Of a stretch of 64,000 nt of DNA, positions 35,767-45,382 are shown piece after piece. Position 1 is the first letter of the stretch, and every line of letters starts with the position of its first letter. A model generated the notes under the pieces. It was not told the DNA's origin and did no database searches. It saw nothing but the letters and a program-made list of their open reading frames with translations. The stretch covers positions 620,001 to 684,000 of the forward strand of contig NZ_FMYZ01000002.1 in the NCBI RefSeq assembly GCF_900101625.1, read 5' to 3'. This DNA is from Cupriavidus sp. YR651 (GTDB lineage: Bacteria > Pseudomonadota > Gammaproteobacteria > Burkholderiales > Burkholderiaceae). The position numbers were made by a program, and so were the translations under genes.

Positions 35767-38337
35767 TCAGCCTTGCGCGATACGTTCCGCGATATGCCCC
35801 AGGGCCTCTTCGACCTGGTCCACCAGGATCAGGCAGAGATCGCCGGGCCGCAGGTGACCCAATGCCGTATCAATGGCCAGGAACTCGCCCCGGATTTCCT
35901 CGACATGGCTGGTGCGCTGCGCCCCTTCCAGCCCCTCGCGCAGCAGCGCCAGGACTTCGCCATCTTCGCGGCCACGCTGGCACTGATCCTGATACAGCAC
36001 GACCTCGTCGAACACGCCGCCCAGGATCTGGGTTTGCCGACGGATGTCGACGTCGCGCCGATCGCCCGCGCCGCTGATCACGACCACGCGGCGGCTCGAC
36101 TTCATGGTCTCCACCGCGTTGCACAGCGCCTGGATGGCGTCCGGGTTGTGGCCGTAGTCGGCGATCAGCGTGGCGCCCTTGTAGTCGAACACGTTGAAGC
36201 GGCCCGGGGCCGTCGCGGCGTCGTTCACGAAGGTTGCCAGTCCACGGCGGATCACGGCCCAGTCGATGCCCAGCGCCCACGCGGCGGCGACGGAGGACAT
36301 CGCGTTTTCCACCTGGAAGCCGATGCTGCCGTTACGCGTGAGCGGAATGTCCGCCAGCGCAATGCGCACCTGATTCTCGCCCTCGGACGCCACGATGTGG
36401 TCGCCGTCGACGAACACCACGCGCTTGCCCTGCGCACGGTGCAGCGCCATGGTCGGCAGGCCCGGGTCTTGGGCGAAGAAGGTGACCGTGCCCGGGCAGG
36501 CATCGGCCATGCGCGCCACCATCGGATCCGCGGCGTTCAGCACGGCCATGCCGTGCGGCGCCACGTTCTGCACGATCACGCTCTTCAGCACGGCCAGGTC
36601 TTCCACCGTGCTGATGTAGGACAGGCCCAGATGATCGCCTTCGCCCACGTTGGTCACCACGGCCACGTCGCAGCGGTCGAACGCCAGGCCCTCGCGAAGC
36701 AGGCCGCCGCGCGCGGTTTCAAACACGGCGGCATCCACATCCGGGTGCAGCAGCACGTTGCGCGCGCTGCGCGGGCCGCTGCAATCGCCGGTGTCGATGC
36801 GCTCGCCCTGGATGTACACGCCGTCGGTGCCGGTCATGCCCATGCGCAGGCCGCTGGTCGCCAGCAGATGCGTGATCAGCCGCACCGTGGTGGTCTTGCC
36901 GTTGGTGCCCGATACGGCCACCACGGGAATGCGGCCGTCATCGCCGTCGGCAAACATCGTGGAGACGATGGCCTCGCCAACCGCACGGCCTTTGCCGTAC
37001 GACGGCTGCAGGTGCATGCGCAGGCCGGGGGCTGCGTTGACTTCGACGATGCCGCCGGCCTGTTCCTCGAACGGCTTGAGCATCGTCTCGCACACGGCGT
37101 CCACGCCGCAGATGTCCAGACCGACCATCTGCGCCGCGGCCACGGCGCGCGAGGCGATGTCCGGGTGGACATCGTCCGTCACGTCGGTGGCGCTGCCGCC
37201 CGTGGACAGGTTGGCGTTGTTGCGCAGCACGACGCGCGTGCCCTTGGCGGGCACGGCGTCGGCGCTCAGGTTCTGCTTGGCCAGCGTGGCCAGCGCGATA
37301 TCGTCGAAACGGATCTTGGTCAGCGACGTGGCATGGCCTTCGCCACGGCGCGGGTCGCGGTTGACGTCCTCGACGAGCTGGCGCACGGTGTGCACGCCAT
37401 CGCCAATCACCTGCGGCGGATCGCGGCGCGCCGCGGCCACCAGGTGCTTGCCCACCACCAGCAGGCGGAAGTCGTGACCGGGGATGTAGCGTTCGACGAT
37501 GACGTCGGACGAGATATCGGCCGCGACTTCGTAGGCCGTCATCACTTCCTCGCGCGTGCGGATGCGCACGGCCACGCCCTTGCCCTGGTTGCCGTCACGC
37601 GGCTTCACCACCACCGGGCCGTTGATTTCCTGGGCGGCGGCCCAGGCTTCCTCGGCGCTGCTGACGGATCGGCCCATCGGCACCGGCACGCCGGCGGCGT
37701 GCAGCAGGCTCTTGGTCAGCTCCTTGTCCTGGGCGATCGACTCGGAGACCGCGCTGGTCATGTCGGTCTCGGCAGCCTGGATGCGGCGCTGCTTGCTGCC
37801 CCAGCCGAACTGCACCATCGATCCCTGCGTCAGGCGGCGATACGGAATGCCACGCGCCACGGCCGCATAAACGATCGAGCCCGTGCTGGGCCCCAGGCGC
37901 ACATCCTCGTCCAGTTCACGCAGACGGTGCAGCGCATCGTCAAGGTCGAACGGCGTGTCGTCGCGGGCGGCGATGCAGAGTTGCTCGGCGAGGCCGAATG
38001 CCAGGCGGCCGACCTCTTCCTCGCTGTACTGCACGACTACCTGGTACGTGCCCGGCTCCACGGTTGGCGACGTATTGGCGAACGTCACCGGGCAGCCGGC
38101 GGAGGCCTGCAGGCCGAGCGCGGCCGTCTCCAGTGCGTGGGCCATCGATGGCGATCCGGCTTCATCGTCCGGACGCAGCGGGCCGATGGCGGGGAAGCGC
38201 GCACGCAGGCGGTCTTCGAAGCCAGGCAGGTCCGCCAGCAAGTGCGAGGTGTCCGGGCACGCCACGATGGCCTCGATGGCGGTGTGGCGGCACCAGAGAT
38301 TCGGGCCACGCAGGGCCCGGATGCGAGAGACTTCCAT
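35767..38337 (-). CDS. cphA': Cyanophycin synthetase, second copy
   Basis: This 856-residue enzyme polymerises Asp and Arg into cyanophycin granules with ATP. The order is an N-terminal domain (about 1-160), ATP-grasp (about 200-455, with VVVKPRDGNQGKGVAV) that adds Asp, and a Mur ligase-like domain (about 470-856) that adds Arg. The Mur part is canonical: P-loop GTNGKTTT (477-484), ETARGGLLREG, VVTNVGEGDHLG and DYGHNPDA (727-734). It lies 42 bases after the first copy in the same direction. Tandem cphA genes are known in Cupriavidus. Confidence 0.93.
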   Translation of the reverse strand: MEVSRIRALRGPNLWCRHTAIEAIVACPDTSHLLADLPGFEDRLRARFPAIGPLRPDDEAGSPSMAHALETAALGLQASAGCPVTFANTSPTVEPGTYQVVVQYSEEEVGRLAFGLAEQLCIAARDDTPFDLDDALHRLRELDEDVRLGPSTGSIVYAAVARGIPYRRLTQGSMVQFGWGSKQRRIQAAETDMTSAVSESIAQDKELTKSLLHAAGVPVPMGRSVSSAEEAWAAAQEINGPVVVKPRDGNQGKGVAVRIRTREEVMTAYEVAADISSDVIVERYIPGHDFRLLVVGKHLVAAARRDPPQVIGDGVHTVRQLVEDVNRDPRRGEGHATSLTKIRFDDIALATLAKQNLSADAVPAKGTRVVLRNNANLSTGGSATDVTDDVHPDIASRAVAAAQMVGLDICGVDAVCETMLKPFEEQAGGIVEVNAAPGLRMHLQPSYGKGRAVGEAIVSTMFADGDDGRIPVVAVSGTNGKTTTVRLITHLLATSGLRMGMTGTDGVYIQGERIDTGDCSGPRSARNVLLHPDVDAAVFETARGGLLREGLAFDRCDVAVVTNVGEGDHLGLSYISTVEDLAVLKSVIVQNVAPHGMAVLNAADPMVARMADACPGTVTFFAQDPGLPTMALHRAQGKRVVFVDGDHIVASEGENQVRIALADIPLTRNGSIGFQVENAMSSVAAAWALGIDWAVIRRGLATFVNDAATAPGRFNVFDYKGATLIADYGHNPDAIQALCNAVETMKSSRRVVVISGAGDRRDVDIRRQTQILGGVFDEVVLYQDQCQRGREDGEVLALLREGLEGAQRTSHVEEIRGEFLAIDTALGHLRPGDLCLILVDQVEEALGHIAERIAQG

Positions 38338-38379
38338 AGAATCTGTTTTCCGTTGTTCTTCGCGCTGGCAGGTACGGAA

Positions 38380-41025
38380 CTACGCGCGGCGGCCGGGGCG
38401 GCCCATCCACTGGTGGACCTGCTCGACGGTGCTCTCGGGGGAGCCCTCGTCGCATTGCAGGACCAGCAGGTCGCCCGCCACCAGCTGCGACAGCGCGGCC
38501 TCGATGGCGGCGCGGCGCGAGCCTTCGTCGATGATCTTGGTCACGCGGCGGCCTTCGTACAGCCCCTTCTTGAGCTGCGCGCGGGCCTCCGCGTCCGGCA
38601 GGTCGCGCCTGACGCTGTGGTCCTCGCACAGGAACACACGGTCGAAGCTCTTGCCGATCACCTTGCCTTGCGCGATCAGGTCTTCGTCGCGGCGCTGCAC
38701 GCCGGCACCGAATACCAGCATGCGTCGCTCCGCCGGGAAGCGATCCAGCGCGGCGGCCAGCGCTTCCAGCGCAGTCGCGTTGTGCGCGTCGTCGACGATC
38801 ACCGTGGCACCCTGGCGCTCGAACAGCGTAAAGCGGCCCGGCACGTCCACCTGGCCCACGTCGAACGTCACCACGCCGGCGCGGATCAGGTCGTTGGAGA
38901 TGCCCAGTGCCCAGCCGGTCGCCACGGCCGCCAGCACGTTCTCGATCTGGAACGCCACGCGGCCCGCGTAAGTCAGCGGGATGGCCGACACATCGGTCAG
39001 CGCGGTCTCGCTGTTGCCCGTGGCCAGCACGATCTTGCCGTCGCGCACGAACACGGCACGCTTGCCGCTGGCGCGATGGGCGGCGATGGCGGGCAGGTCC
39101 GTGGACAAGCCGAAGAAGATCACGTCGCCATCGCACAGGTCGGCCATCTCCACCACGCGCTCATCGCGCGCGTTGAGCACGGCCACGCCGTTCTTGAGCA
39201 CGACATCGACCTGCGTACGCATGACGCTGTACATGCGGTCCTCGTCCTCGACGTAGTAGTCGCCAAGGTGGTCGGGATGGTCGAAGTTGGTGACCACGCC
39301 AACCTGGCAGCGGTCATAGGGCAGGCCTTGCGACAGGATCATGCCGCTGTCGTTTTCGAACACGGCGGCTTCCACCGCGCGGTTCATCAGGATGCGGTGG
39401 CCGGCTTCCCAGTTGGCGCGGTCGCCCGCATCCACCTGGCGGCGATCCAGGAACAAACCGTCGCTGCATGCCAGGCCGGTGTGCTTGCCCGACAGTTGCA
39501 GCAGGCGCGCGACCAGCTTGGCCACCACGGTCTTGCCGTTGGTGCCGGTGATGCCCACCACCGGGATGCGGCCGTCGTCCTCGCCGCCGTCCTTGGCTGC
39601 CGGGAACAGGTGGTCGACGATGGCGCGGCCCACGGGGCGCGGCGTGCCGTCGGCCGGCTTGATGTGCATCAGCAGGCCAGGGCCGGCGTTGACTTCGACG
39701 ATGGCGCCACGCTGCTCGGCCAGCGGACGCGAGATGTCCTCGGCCACCAGGTCCACGCCGGCGATGTCCAGGCCCACCACGCGGGCGGCCAGCGACGCAT
39801 GCGCGGCCACGCTCGGATGCACGCGATCGGTCACGTCGAAGGCGACGTTGCCGTTGCGCTGGATCAGCACGTGGCATCCTTCGGTCGGCACGGAATTGCC
39901 GTCCACCAGCCCCTGGCGCTTCAGCTCCAGGCGCGCGGCGGAATCCAGGCGCACGCGGTTCAGCGGATGGTCTTCCGTGCTGCCACGGCGCGGGTCGGAA
40001 TTGATCTGCGATTCGATCAGTTCGTCGATGGTCGACTTGCCGTCGCCCACGACGCTGGCGGTCTCGCCCATCGCGGCGGCCACCAGGCGGCCGCCCACCA
40101 CCAGCAGGCGGTGCTCGTTGCCGGGAACGAAGCGCTCGACGATCACGCCGTTGCCTTCGTCGATGGCTACGCTGTAGGCCGTTTCCACTTCCTCGCGCGT
40201 CATCAGGTTGGTGAACACGCCGCGGCCGTGATTGCCGTCATAGGGCTTGACCACCACCGGCACGCCGATACGCTCGGCGGCGTCCCACGCATCCCCGGGA
40301 CTGTCGACCATGCGGCCTTCCGGTACGGGTACGCCGCAGGATTCCAGCAGGCTCTTGGTCAGGTCCTTGTCGCGCGAAATGGATTCGCCGATGGCGCTGG
40401 TGCGGTCGGTCTCGGCCGTCCAGATGCGCCGCTGGCGCGCGCCGTATCCCAATTGAACCAGATTGCCATCCGACAGTCGGATGGACGGGATGTCGCGGTC
40501 GTCGGCTGCATCGACGATGCAGGCGGTGCTCGGCCCCAGGCAGTGCTCGTCCACCAGGCGACGCAGGTTGTCGACGGCTTCTGGCACGTCGAACGGGCGG
40601 TCCTCGATGGCGGCCATGACCAGGTCGCGGGCGGTGAACAGGGCGGCACGGGTGACTTCCTCGTGCCAGGCGCGCACGATGACCTTGTAGACGCCGCGTA
40701 CCGGGGTCTCGCGGGCCTTGCCGAAGCCGCCGGGCATGCCGGCGAGGTTCTGCAACTCAAGCGTGACGTGTTCCAGGATGTGACCGGGCCAGGTGCCTTC
40801 CTTCAGTCGCTGGAGGAAGCCGCCGCGCTCGCCGATACTGCAGCGATGCTCGATCAGCGTCGGCAACCAGGTCGACAGGCGCTCGTAGAACCCCGGAATC
40901 TTGTTGGAGGGAAAATCCTCCAGTTCCCCGATATCGACCCATGCCTCCAGAACGGGCCGATATGTCCACATATTCGGGCCGCGCAGCGACATGACATCGA
41001 AAATCTCAATGTCCTTCTTTTTCAT
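38380..41025 (-). CDS. cphA: Cyanophycin synthetase, first copy with altered Mur-ligase motifs
   Basis: This 881-residue protein has the same domain order as its neighbour: N-terminal domain to about 165, ATP-grasp about 210-465 (VVVKPYDGNHGRGV), Mur ligase-like domain from about 485. The P-loop GTNGKT (494-499) is kept, but other motifs differ from the second copy: GKTVV instead of GKTTT, ENDSGMILSQG instead of ETARGGLLREG, and DDAHN (745-749) instead of DYGHN. Both genes start a likely operon reading leftwards from the 41,026-41,280 intergenic region. The changes may alter Arg addition or make this copy depend on the other; that is inference. Confidence 0.93.
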   Translation of the reverse strand: MKKKDIEIFDVMSLRGPNMWTYRPVLEAWVDIGELEDFPSNKIPGFYERLSTWLPTLIEHRCSIGERGGFLQRLKEGTWPGHILEHVTLELQNLAGMPGGFGKARETPVRGVYKVIVRAWHEEVTRAALFTARDLVMAAIEDRPFDVPEAVDNLRRLVDEHCLGPSTACIVDAADDRDIPSIRLSDGNLVQLGYGARQRRIWTAETDRTSAIGESISRDKDLTKSLLESCGVPVPEGRMVDSPGDAWDAAERIGVPVVVKPYDGNHGRGVFTNLMTREEVETAYSVAIDEGNGVIVERFVPGNEHRLLVVGGRLVAAAMGETASVVGDGKSTIDELIESQINSDPRRGSTEDHPLNRVRLDSAARLELKRQGLVDGNSVPTEGCHVLIQRNGNVAFDVTDRVHPSVAAHASLAARVVGLDIAGVDLVAEDISRPLAEQRGAIVEVNAGPGLLMHIKPADGTPRPVGRAIVDHLFPAAKDGGEDDGRIPVVGITGTNGKTVVAKLVARLLQLSGKHTGLACSDGLFLDRRQVDAGDRANWEAGHRILMNRAVEAAVFENDSGMILSQGLPYDRCQVGVVTNFDHPDHLGDYYVEDEDRMYSVMRTQVDVVLKNGVAVLNARDERVVEMADLCDGDVIFFGLSTDLPAIAAHRASGKRAVFVRDGKIVLATGNSETALTDVSAIPLTYAGRVAFQIENVLAAVATGWALGISNDLIRAGVVTFDVGQVDVPGRFTLFERQGATVIVDDAHNATALEALAAALDRFPAERRMLVFGAGVQRRDEDLIAQGKVIGKSFDRVFLCEDHSVRRDLPDAEARAQLKKGLYEGRRVTKIIDEGSRRAAIEAALSQLVAGDLLVLQCDEGSPESTVEQVHQWMGRPGRRA

Positions 41026-41280
41026 TGATTTAGCTTGAGGCTGTGGGCGAATGCCCGAGAAATGGAAGCCTAACCTTTCATTAACGTTACAACGGCATCA
41101 GGGTTGACCCTTGAAGGCCGGAACGCGTTGTGCAGCGCACCAGGCGCCCCCGCTTGTTTGCGTTATGTATACTTGCGGGCAAAATTGCGGGCCGCCAGTC
41201 GGCGACCGCCTTAAATTGTTTCAAGTTATGTCCGTCTCTCACCCTTTGTGGACGTATTGCGGACGCATTTCGCGCCAACA
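41026..41280. other. Divergent promoter region of the cyanophycin module
   Basis: About 255 bases separate cphA from the ABC transporter gene and must drive both. Some AT-rich stretches (for example TTAACGTTACAA near 41080) are present, but I cannot assign consensus promoters. Confidence 0.5.
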
Positions 41281-43584
41281 ATGACCCAGTCTTCCCTGTC
41301 CGCTTCCACCCACCCCGGCCCGCAAGGACCCTGGGGCGCCGATCTCGGCTCCCACCTCGTGCCCGGGGAAACTATCCTGGCCGGGCTGGAGCTGGACCTG
41401 GACGCAAGCCTGCATTTTACCCAAGGGTGGCTGGTTGTGACGGATCGCCGTCTGATCGGCCGCTCTCCCGGCGAAAAAAACCTCAAGAGCTGGGACCTTG
41501 CGCCCGGTCTGACCCTGTCCCACAGCGACCATGCCGGCGTGGGGATGCTGGAACTGACCGATGCGACAGGTCGTCTGGGCAACTGGCGCTACACGCTTGG
41601 TTACAATCCCGACGCCCTGCGGCTGGCCGATCAGTTCGAAGCGCGCCGGGACCTGCTGATTACCGGGCAAGCTGTCGCGGCGTCCGACGATGACGTATGC
41701 CCGACCTGCAAGGCGCCGATCCCGCCGGGCGAGGAGGTGTGCCCGCAATGCAGCCGCGACCTGGAAACCCCGCCTTCCACCTGGGCGCTGCTGCGGCTCT
41801 GGCGCTTTGCCCACCCCTATCGCTGGGAATTGCTGGGCGGCTTTGTCCTGCTGCTGCTGGGTACCGCCGCCACGCTGGTGCCGCCATACCTGACCATGCC
41901 GCTGATGGACAAGGTGCTGATTCCGTATCAGAACGGCGCGCCGATCGACTATGACCAGGTCAAGCTGTACCTCGCCGGCCTGCTCGGTGCCGCACTGGTG
42001 GCATGGGGGTTGGGCTGGGCACGGACCTATCTGCTGGCGCGCGTATCCGAGCGCATCAGTGCCGACCTGCGTACCACCACTTATGAGCATCTGCTCAAGC
42101 TGTCGCTCGAATACTTCGGCGGCAAGCGAACCGGCGACCTGATGGCGCGCATCGGTTCGGAGAGCGACCGGATCAGCGTGTTCCTGTCGTTGCATCTGCT
42201 CGACTTCGCCACCGACGTGCTGATGATCGCCATGACCGCGATCATCCTTATCTCGATCAACCCGTGGCTCGCGCTGGTTACGCTGGTGCCGCTGCCGTTT
42301 ATTGCGTGGATGATCCACATGGTGCGAGACCGTCTGCGCCACGGCTTTGAGAAGATCGACCGGATCTGGTCCGAAATCACCAATGTGCTGGCCGATACCA
42401 TCCCGGGCATCCGTGTGGTGAAGGCCTTTGCGCAGGAAAAGCGCGAGGTCGAACGCTTCCGTGAAGCCAACAAGCACAATCTGGCCGTCAACGACCGCGT
42501 AAACGCGGTGTGGTCGCTGTTCACGCCGACGGTGACGCTGCTGACGGAAGTGGGCTTGCTGGTGGTGTGGATCTTCGGTATCTGGCAGGTGAGCCACAAC
42601 GCCATCACGGTAGGTGTGCTCGTCGCGTTCCTGACCTATATCAGTCGCTTCTACACGCGCCTGGATTCGATGAGTCGCATCGTGTCGGTTACGCAGAAGG
42701 CGGCCGCTGGCGCCAAGCGGATCTTCGACATCCTCGACCATGTTTCGAGCGTGCCGGAGCCGCAGAAGCCCGTGCACATCGACAACGTGAAGGGGGCGAT
42801 CGAGCTGCGCGACCTGGGCTTCCGCTACGGCAACCGTGCGGTGATTCGCGGCCTGAACCTGTCGATCCAGCCGGGCGAGATGATTGGCCTGGTGGGTCAC
42901 AGCGGATCCGGCAAGAGCACGCTGGTCAATCTGATCTGCCGTTTCTACGATGTGTCCGAGGGTGCGATCCGCGTGGACGGTATCGACATCCGCTCGCTGC
43001 CGGTGTCTGAATTCCGGCGCCATATCGGGCTGGTGTTGCAGGAGCCTTTCCTGTTCTTCGGCACGATCGCCGACAACATCGCCTACGGCAAGCCCGATGC
43101 AACGCGCGACGAGATCATTGCCGCGGCCCGCGCTGCCCACGCGCACGAGTTCATCCTGCGCCTGCCTCATGGCTACGATTCGCTGGTAGGTGAGCGTGGC
43201 CAGGCGCTGTCTGGCGGGGAGCGCCAGCGGATCTCCATCGCTCGTGCGCTGTTGATCAACCCGCGCATTCTGATCATGGACGAAGCCACGTCGTCCGTGG
43301 ATACCACGACGGAGAAGGAAATCCAGAAGGCGCTGGACAATCTTGTGCAAGGTCGTACGACCATTGCCATCGCGCACCGGCTGTCGACGCTGCGCAAGGC
43401 GGACCGTCTGGTGGTCATGGACCGAGGTCAGATTGTCGAAGTGGGCAACCACGATGAACTGCTGGCGCGCGAAGGCGCGTATTTCAAGCTGTACCAGGCC
43501 CAGGCCCGCAATGTCGATGCCGATACCGATGTGACCAGCGACGGCGAGAAGCTGGCACCCGTGGAGGCCGTCAATGCCCAATGA
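41281..43584 (+). CDS. Cyanophycin-associated ABC transporter, fused membrane and ATPase domains
   Basis: This 767-residue exporter-type half transporter has extra N-terminal modules: a PH-like beta domain (about 25-130), then a zinc ribbon with Cys140, Cys143, Cys154 and Cys157. The six-helix membrane domain spans about 175-465. The ATPase has Walker A GHSGSGKS (539-546), signature LSGGERQ (643-649) and Walker B ILIMDEAT (663-670). Genes of this type sit beside cphA in beta-proteobacteria and are annotated as cyanophycin metabolism-associated; the cargo is unknown. I start it at ATG 41281, but GTG 41248 is possible. Its end overlaps the DUF1854 gene by 11 bases. Confidence 0.92.
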   Translation: MTQSSLSASTHPGPQGPWGADLGSHLVPGETILAGLELDLDASLHFTQGWLVVTDRRLIGRSPGEKNLKSWDLAPGLTLSHSDHAGVGMLELTDATGRLGNWRYTLGYNPDALRLADQFEARRDLLITGQAVAASDDDVCPTCKAPIPPGEEVCPQCSRDLETPPSTWALLRLWRFAHPYRWELLGGFVLLLLGTAATLVPPYLTMPLMDKVLIPYQNGAPIDYDQVKLYLAGLLGAALVAWGLGWARTYLLARVSERISADLRTTTYEHLLKLSLEYFGGKRTGDLMARIGSESDRISVFLSLHLLDFATDVLMIAMTAIILISINPWLALVTLVPLPFIAWMIHMVRDRLRHGFEKIDRIWSEITNVLADTIPGIRVVKAFAQEKREVERFREANKHNLAVNDRVNAVWSLFTPTVTLLTEVGLLVVWIFGIWQVSHNAITVGVLVAFLTYISRFYTRLDSMSRIVSVTQKAAAGAKRIFDILDHVSSVPEPQKPVHIDNVKGAIELRDLGFRYGNRAVIRGLNLSIQPGEMIGLVGHSGSGKSTLVNLICRFYDVSEGAIRVDGIDIRSLPVSEFRRHIGLVLQEPFLFFGTIADNIAYGKPDATRDEIIAAARAAHAHEFILRLPHGYDSLVGERGQALSGGERQRISIARALLINPRILIMDEATSSVDTTTEKEIQKALDNLVQGRTTIAIAHRLSTLRKADRLVVMDRGQIVEVGNHDELLAREGAYFKLYQAQARNVDADTDVTSDGEKLAPVEAVNAQ

Positions 43585-44077
43585 TCAGAATTTCGAACAA
43601 ACGGCCATGCAGAAGCCTGAATACACGCTGTCCCGTAACCAATTCGGCAAACTGGTGCTGACGCTGGCCGATGGCACGGCGCATGAGGGGGTGGTGCCAG
43701 TGCGCGCATTCCCGATCTCCGCGCCAGATGACGGGGTCGGCATGGTCAGTGCCGATGGCCGCGAACTGGCATGGATTCCGCGCCTGGATGCGCTGCCGGC
43801 CCCGATGCGCGCGCTGATCGAGGGAGAACTGGCCGGGCGGGAGTTCATGCCGGAAATTCGCAGCATCGTGGATGTTTCCACCTACGCGACGCCGAGCGTG
43901 TGGACCGTGCAGACTGATCGCGGGCAGACCGATCTTGTGCTGCGTGGCGAGGAGGATATCCGCCGGCTCACGGGGAGCACGCTGCTGATCTCGGATAACC
44001 ACGGCATTCACTATCTGATCCGCGACCAGTTCGCGCTCGACAAGCACAGCCGCAAGATCCTGGATCGTTTCCTCTAG
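43574..44077 (+). CDS. DUF1854 protein associated with cyanophycin metabolism
   Basis: This 167-residue soluble protein matches DUF1854 (LTLADGTAHEGVVPVRAFPI, then DGRELAWIPRLDALP and the C-terminal IRDQFALDKHSRKILDRFL). Its start overlaps the transporter gene by 11 bases, so the two are translated together and probably work together. Function is unknown; linkage to cphA is the only clue. Confidence 0.88.
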   Translation: MPNDQNFEQTAMQKPEYTLSRNQFGKLVLTLADGTAHEGVVPVRAFPISAPDDGVGMVSADGRELAWIPRLDALPAPMRALIEGELAGREFMPEIRSIVDVSTYATPSVWTVQTDRGQTDLVLRGEEDIRRLTGSTLLISDNHGIHYLIRDQFALDKHSRKILDRFL

Positions 44078-44111
44078 GCGGTCCAGGCGGCTTCCGGCGA
44101 CCTGGAGTCAC

Positions 44112-44153
44112 AAAGCAAAACGGCACGCAAGTCACGCGTGCCGTTTTGCTTTT
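44112..44153 (+). terminator. Very strong bidirectional terminator
   Basis: A 17-bp perfect stem pairs 44112-44128 with 44136-44152 around a 7-nt loop, with A and T runs at the two ends. It separates the DUF1854 gene from the converging hypothetical gene. Confidence 0.92.
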
Positions 44154-44168
44154 GGGAACCCAGTCCAG

Positions 44169-44573
44169 TCAGTGCAGGAAGGGCGGTGTGTCGTCGTCCT
44201 CGTCGTCCCAGTCTTCGTGCACCACCGGCGAATCGGGCACCATGTCCCAGACCATCGAATGGAAGCGGACGGTGAACCATTCGCGGAACATCGCCAGCGA
44301 CAGTTCTTCCGGCCACATCGAGTCATCGAACCACTCGCCGAGCATGAATTCGAAGAACTCTTGCCAGCGTTTTTCCACCCAGTGAAGCGCGTTCTCTGGC
44401 GAGTCGGCCACATCGGATGGCAACAGGAAGACACTCCCGTCGTCACGGACATCTTCCAGTGACAGGGTCGGGACCGGCTCGGGGTCAACCGCCTTGATCC
44501 AGTCCAGGAACGGCTGCTCGGGGATCAGCATGATCATGGAGCGATTCAGGGTAAAGCGCGGATGGTCGGTCAT
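44169..44573 (-). CDS. Acidic hypothetical protein, 134 residues
   Basis: The protein is acidic and Trp-rich (FLDWIKAVDPEPVPTLSLED, then WVEKRWQEFFEFMLGEWF) with an Asp-rich end. No family is recognised, though it looks like a folded soluble protein conserved in type. It is a single gene read towards the terminator at 44112-44153. Confidence 0.7.
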   Translation of the reverse strand: MTDHPRFTLNRSMIMLIPEQPFLDWIKAVDPEPVPTLSLEDVRDDGSVFLLPSDVADSPENALHWVEKRWQEFFEFMLGEWFDDSMWPEELSLAMFREWFTVRFHSMVWDMVPDSPVVHEDWDDEDDDTPPFLH

Positions 44574-44952
44574 GGAGGAAGGAAGGAGGGAGGGAGCAAC
44601 GGTGGCCTATTGTAGCCGCGCCTGCACGTCGGCCATCGATTATCGGAGGTGCGGCTTCGTCGACGACCCCATTCACGCATACGCTCATTCACCGTGCGCT
44701 CGCTCCAAAGAAGCGGGACATGTCACGGCGCGATGAAAACGCGGCGCGCGAAAACGGCCTTGTTCGCCACGCGCCGGATGGGCCGGGGCGCCGCTTAGTC
44801 ACCGTACGCTTGCGATGGTCTCCAGGCAGTGTTGTTTCTTGTCATAGGGCGTCGATTTAGAGGGGTGGAATCGTGCATGAAATGCCGTTGGCCGCTACAG
44901 TTTCGCCTCGTGAATGCCGTCATAGATGAGACTTGGCATTGGAGACGGGAAA
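44574..44952. other. Noncoding gap between two hypothetical genes
   Basis: About 380 bases between divergent genes. I see no stable long hairpin, tRNA or supported open frame; it should carry both promoters. Confidence 0.45.
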
Positions 44953-45324
44953 ATGAGCTTTACGTTTCACTTGCCCGGCGATGCTGTCGTCCCGACCATG
45001 ACGGAGCGATTCGCCGAGGCGGAAAAAATTGAAAATCGCGAAGAGCGCTGGACTGCCCAGGCGATGATCGCGCTGGACACTGGTGACATGTACCTGGTGG
45101 GATTGGTCTTGTTCAAGGCGATTCAGGAATTCGGTCCACGTCAGTTCGCAGAACGTTCGGGTGAGGCGCCGGCGCGCCTGGCTCGACTCTGGATGCCAGG
45201 CGTGCTGACATCCGTCGACCAGGCGGGAACGCTGTTCGAACACTTGGGCGTCAGCCTGCCGGTGGAGCGTTTCCACTCGGCACGCCTCGCCAACTTCCCC
45301 GTCGAGAACACATCGGTCCACTAG
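44953..45324 (+). CDS. Hypothetical protein, 123 residues
   Basis: A soluble, mostly helical protein starting MSFTFHLPGDAVVPTMTERF. GGAG lies eight bases before the ATG at 44953. No motif is recognised. It is followed by a shared terminator with tmRNA. Confidence 0.65.
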   Translation: MSFTFHLPGDAVVPTMTERFAEAEKIENREERWTAQAMIALDTGDMYLVGLVLFKAIQEFGPRQFAERSGEAPARLARLWMPGVLTSVDQAGTLFEHLGVSLPVERFHSARLANFPVENTSVH

Positions 45325-45338
45325 ATCGAGTGGAAAAG

Positions 45339-45376
45339 AAAAAAACCCCGCAGACTTCACGTCTACGGGGTTTTTT
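45339..45376 (+). terminator. Bidirectional terminator between hypothetical gene and tmRNA
   Basis: AAAAAACCCCG (45340-45350) pairs with CGGGGTTTTTT (45366-45376), with an inner AGAC/GTCT stem. A and T runs at the ends serve both strands. Confidence 0.88.
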
Positions 45377-45382
45377 AATAAC

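Noticed and set aside
35725..41028. A plus-strand open frame of more than 1,700 codons opposite the two cphA genes
   Set aside because: It is antisense to two clearly recognisable enzymes, has His/Arg/Ala-rich low-information composition, and arises from strong GC bias at third positions.
41239..43581. A long minus-strand frame opposite the ABC transporter
   Set aside because: It mirrors a complete ABC protein with intact motifs; antisense high-GC artefact.
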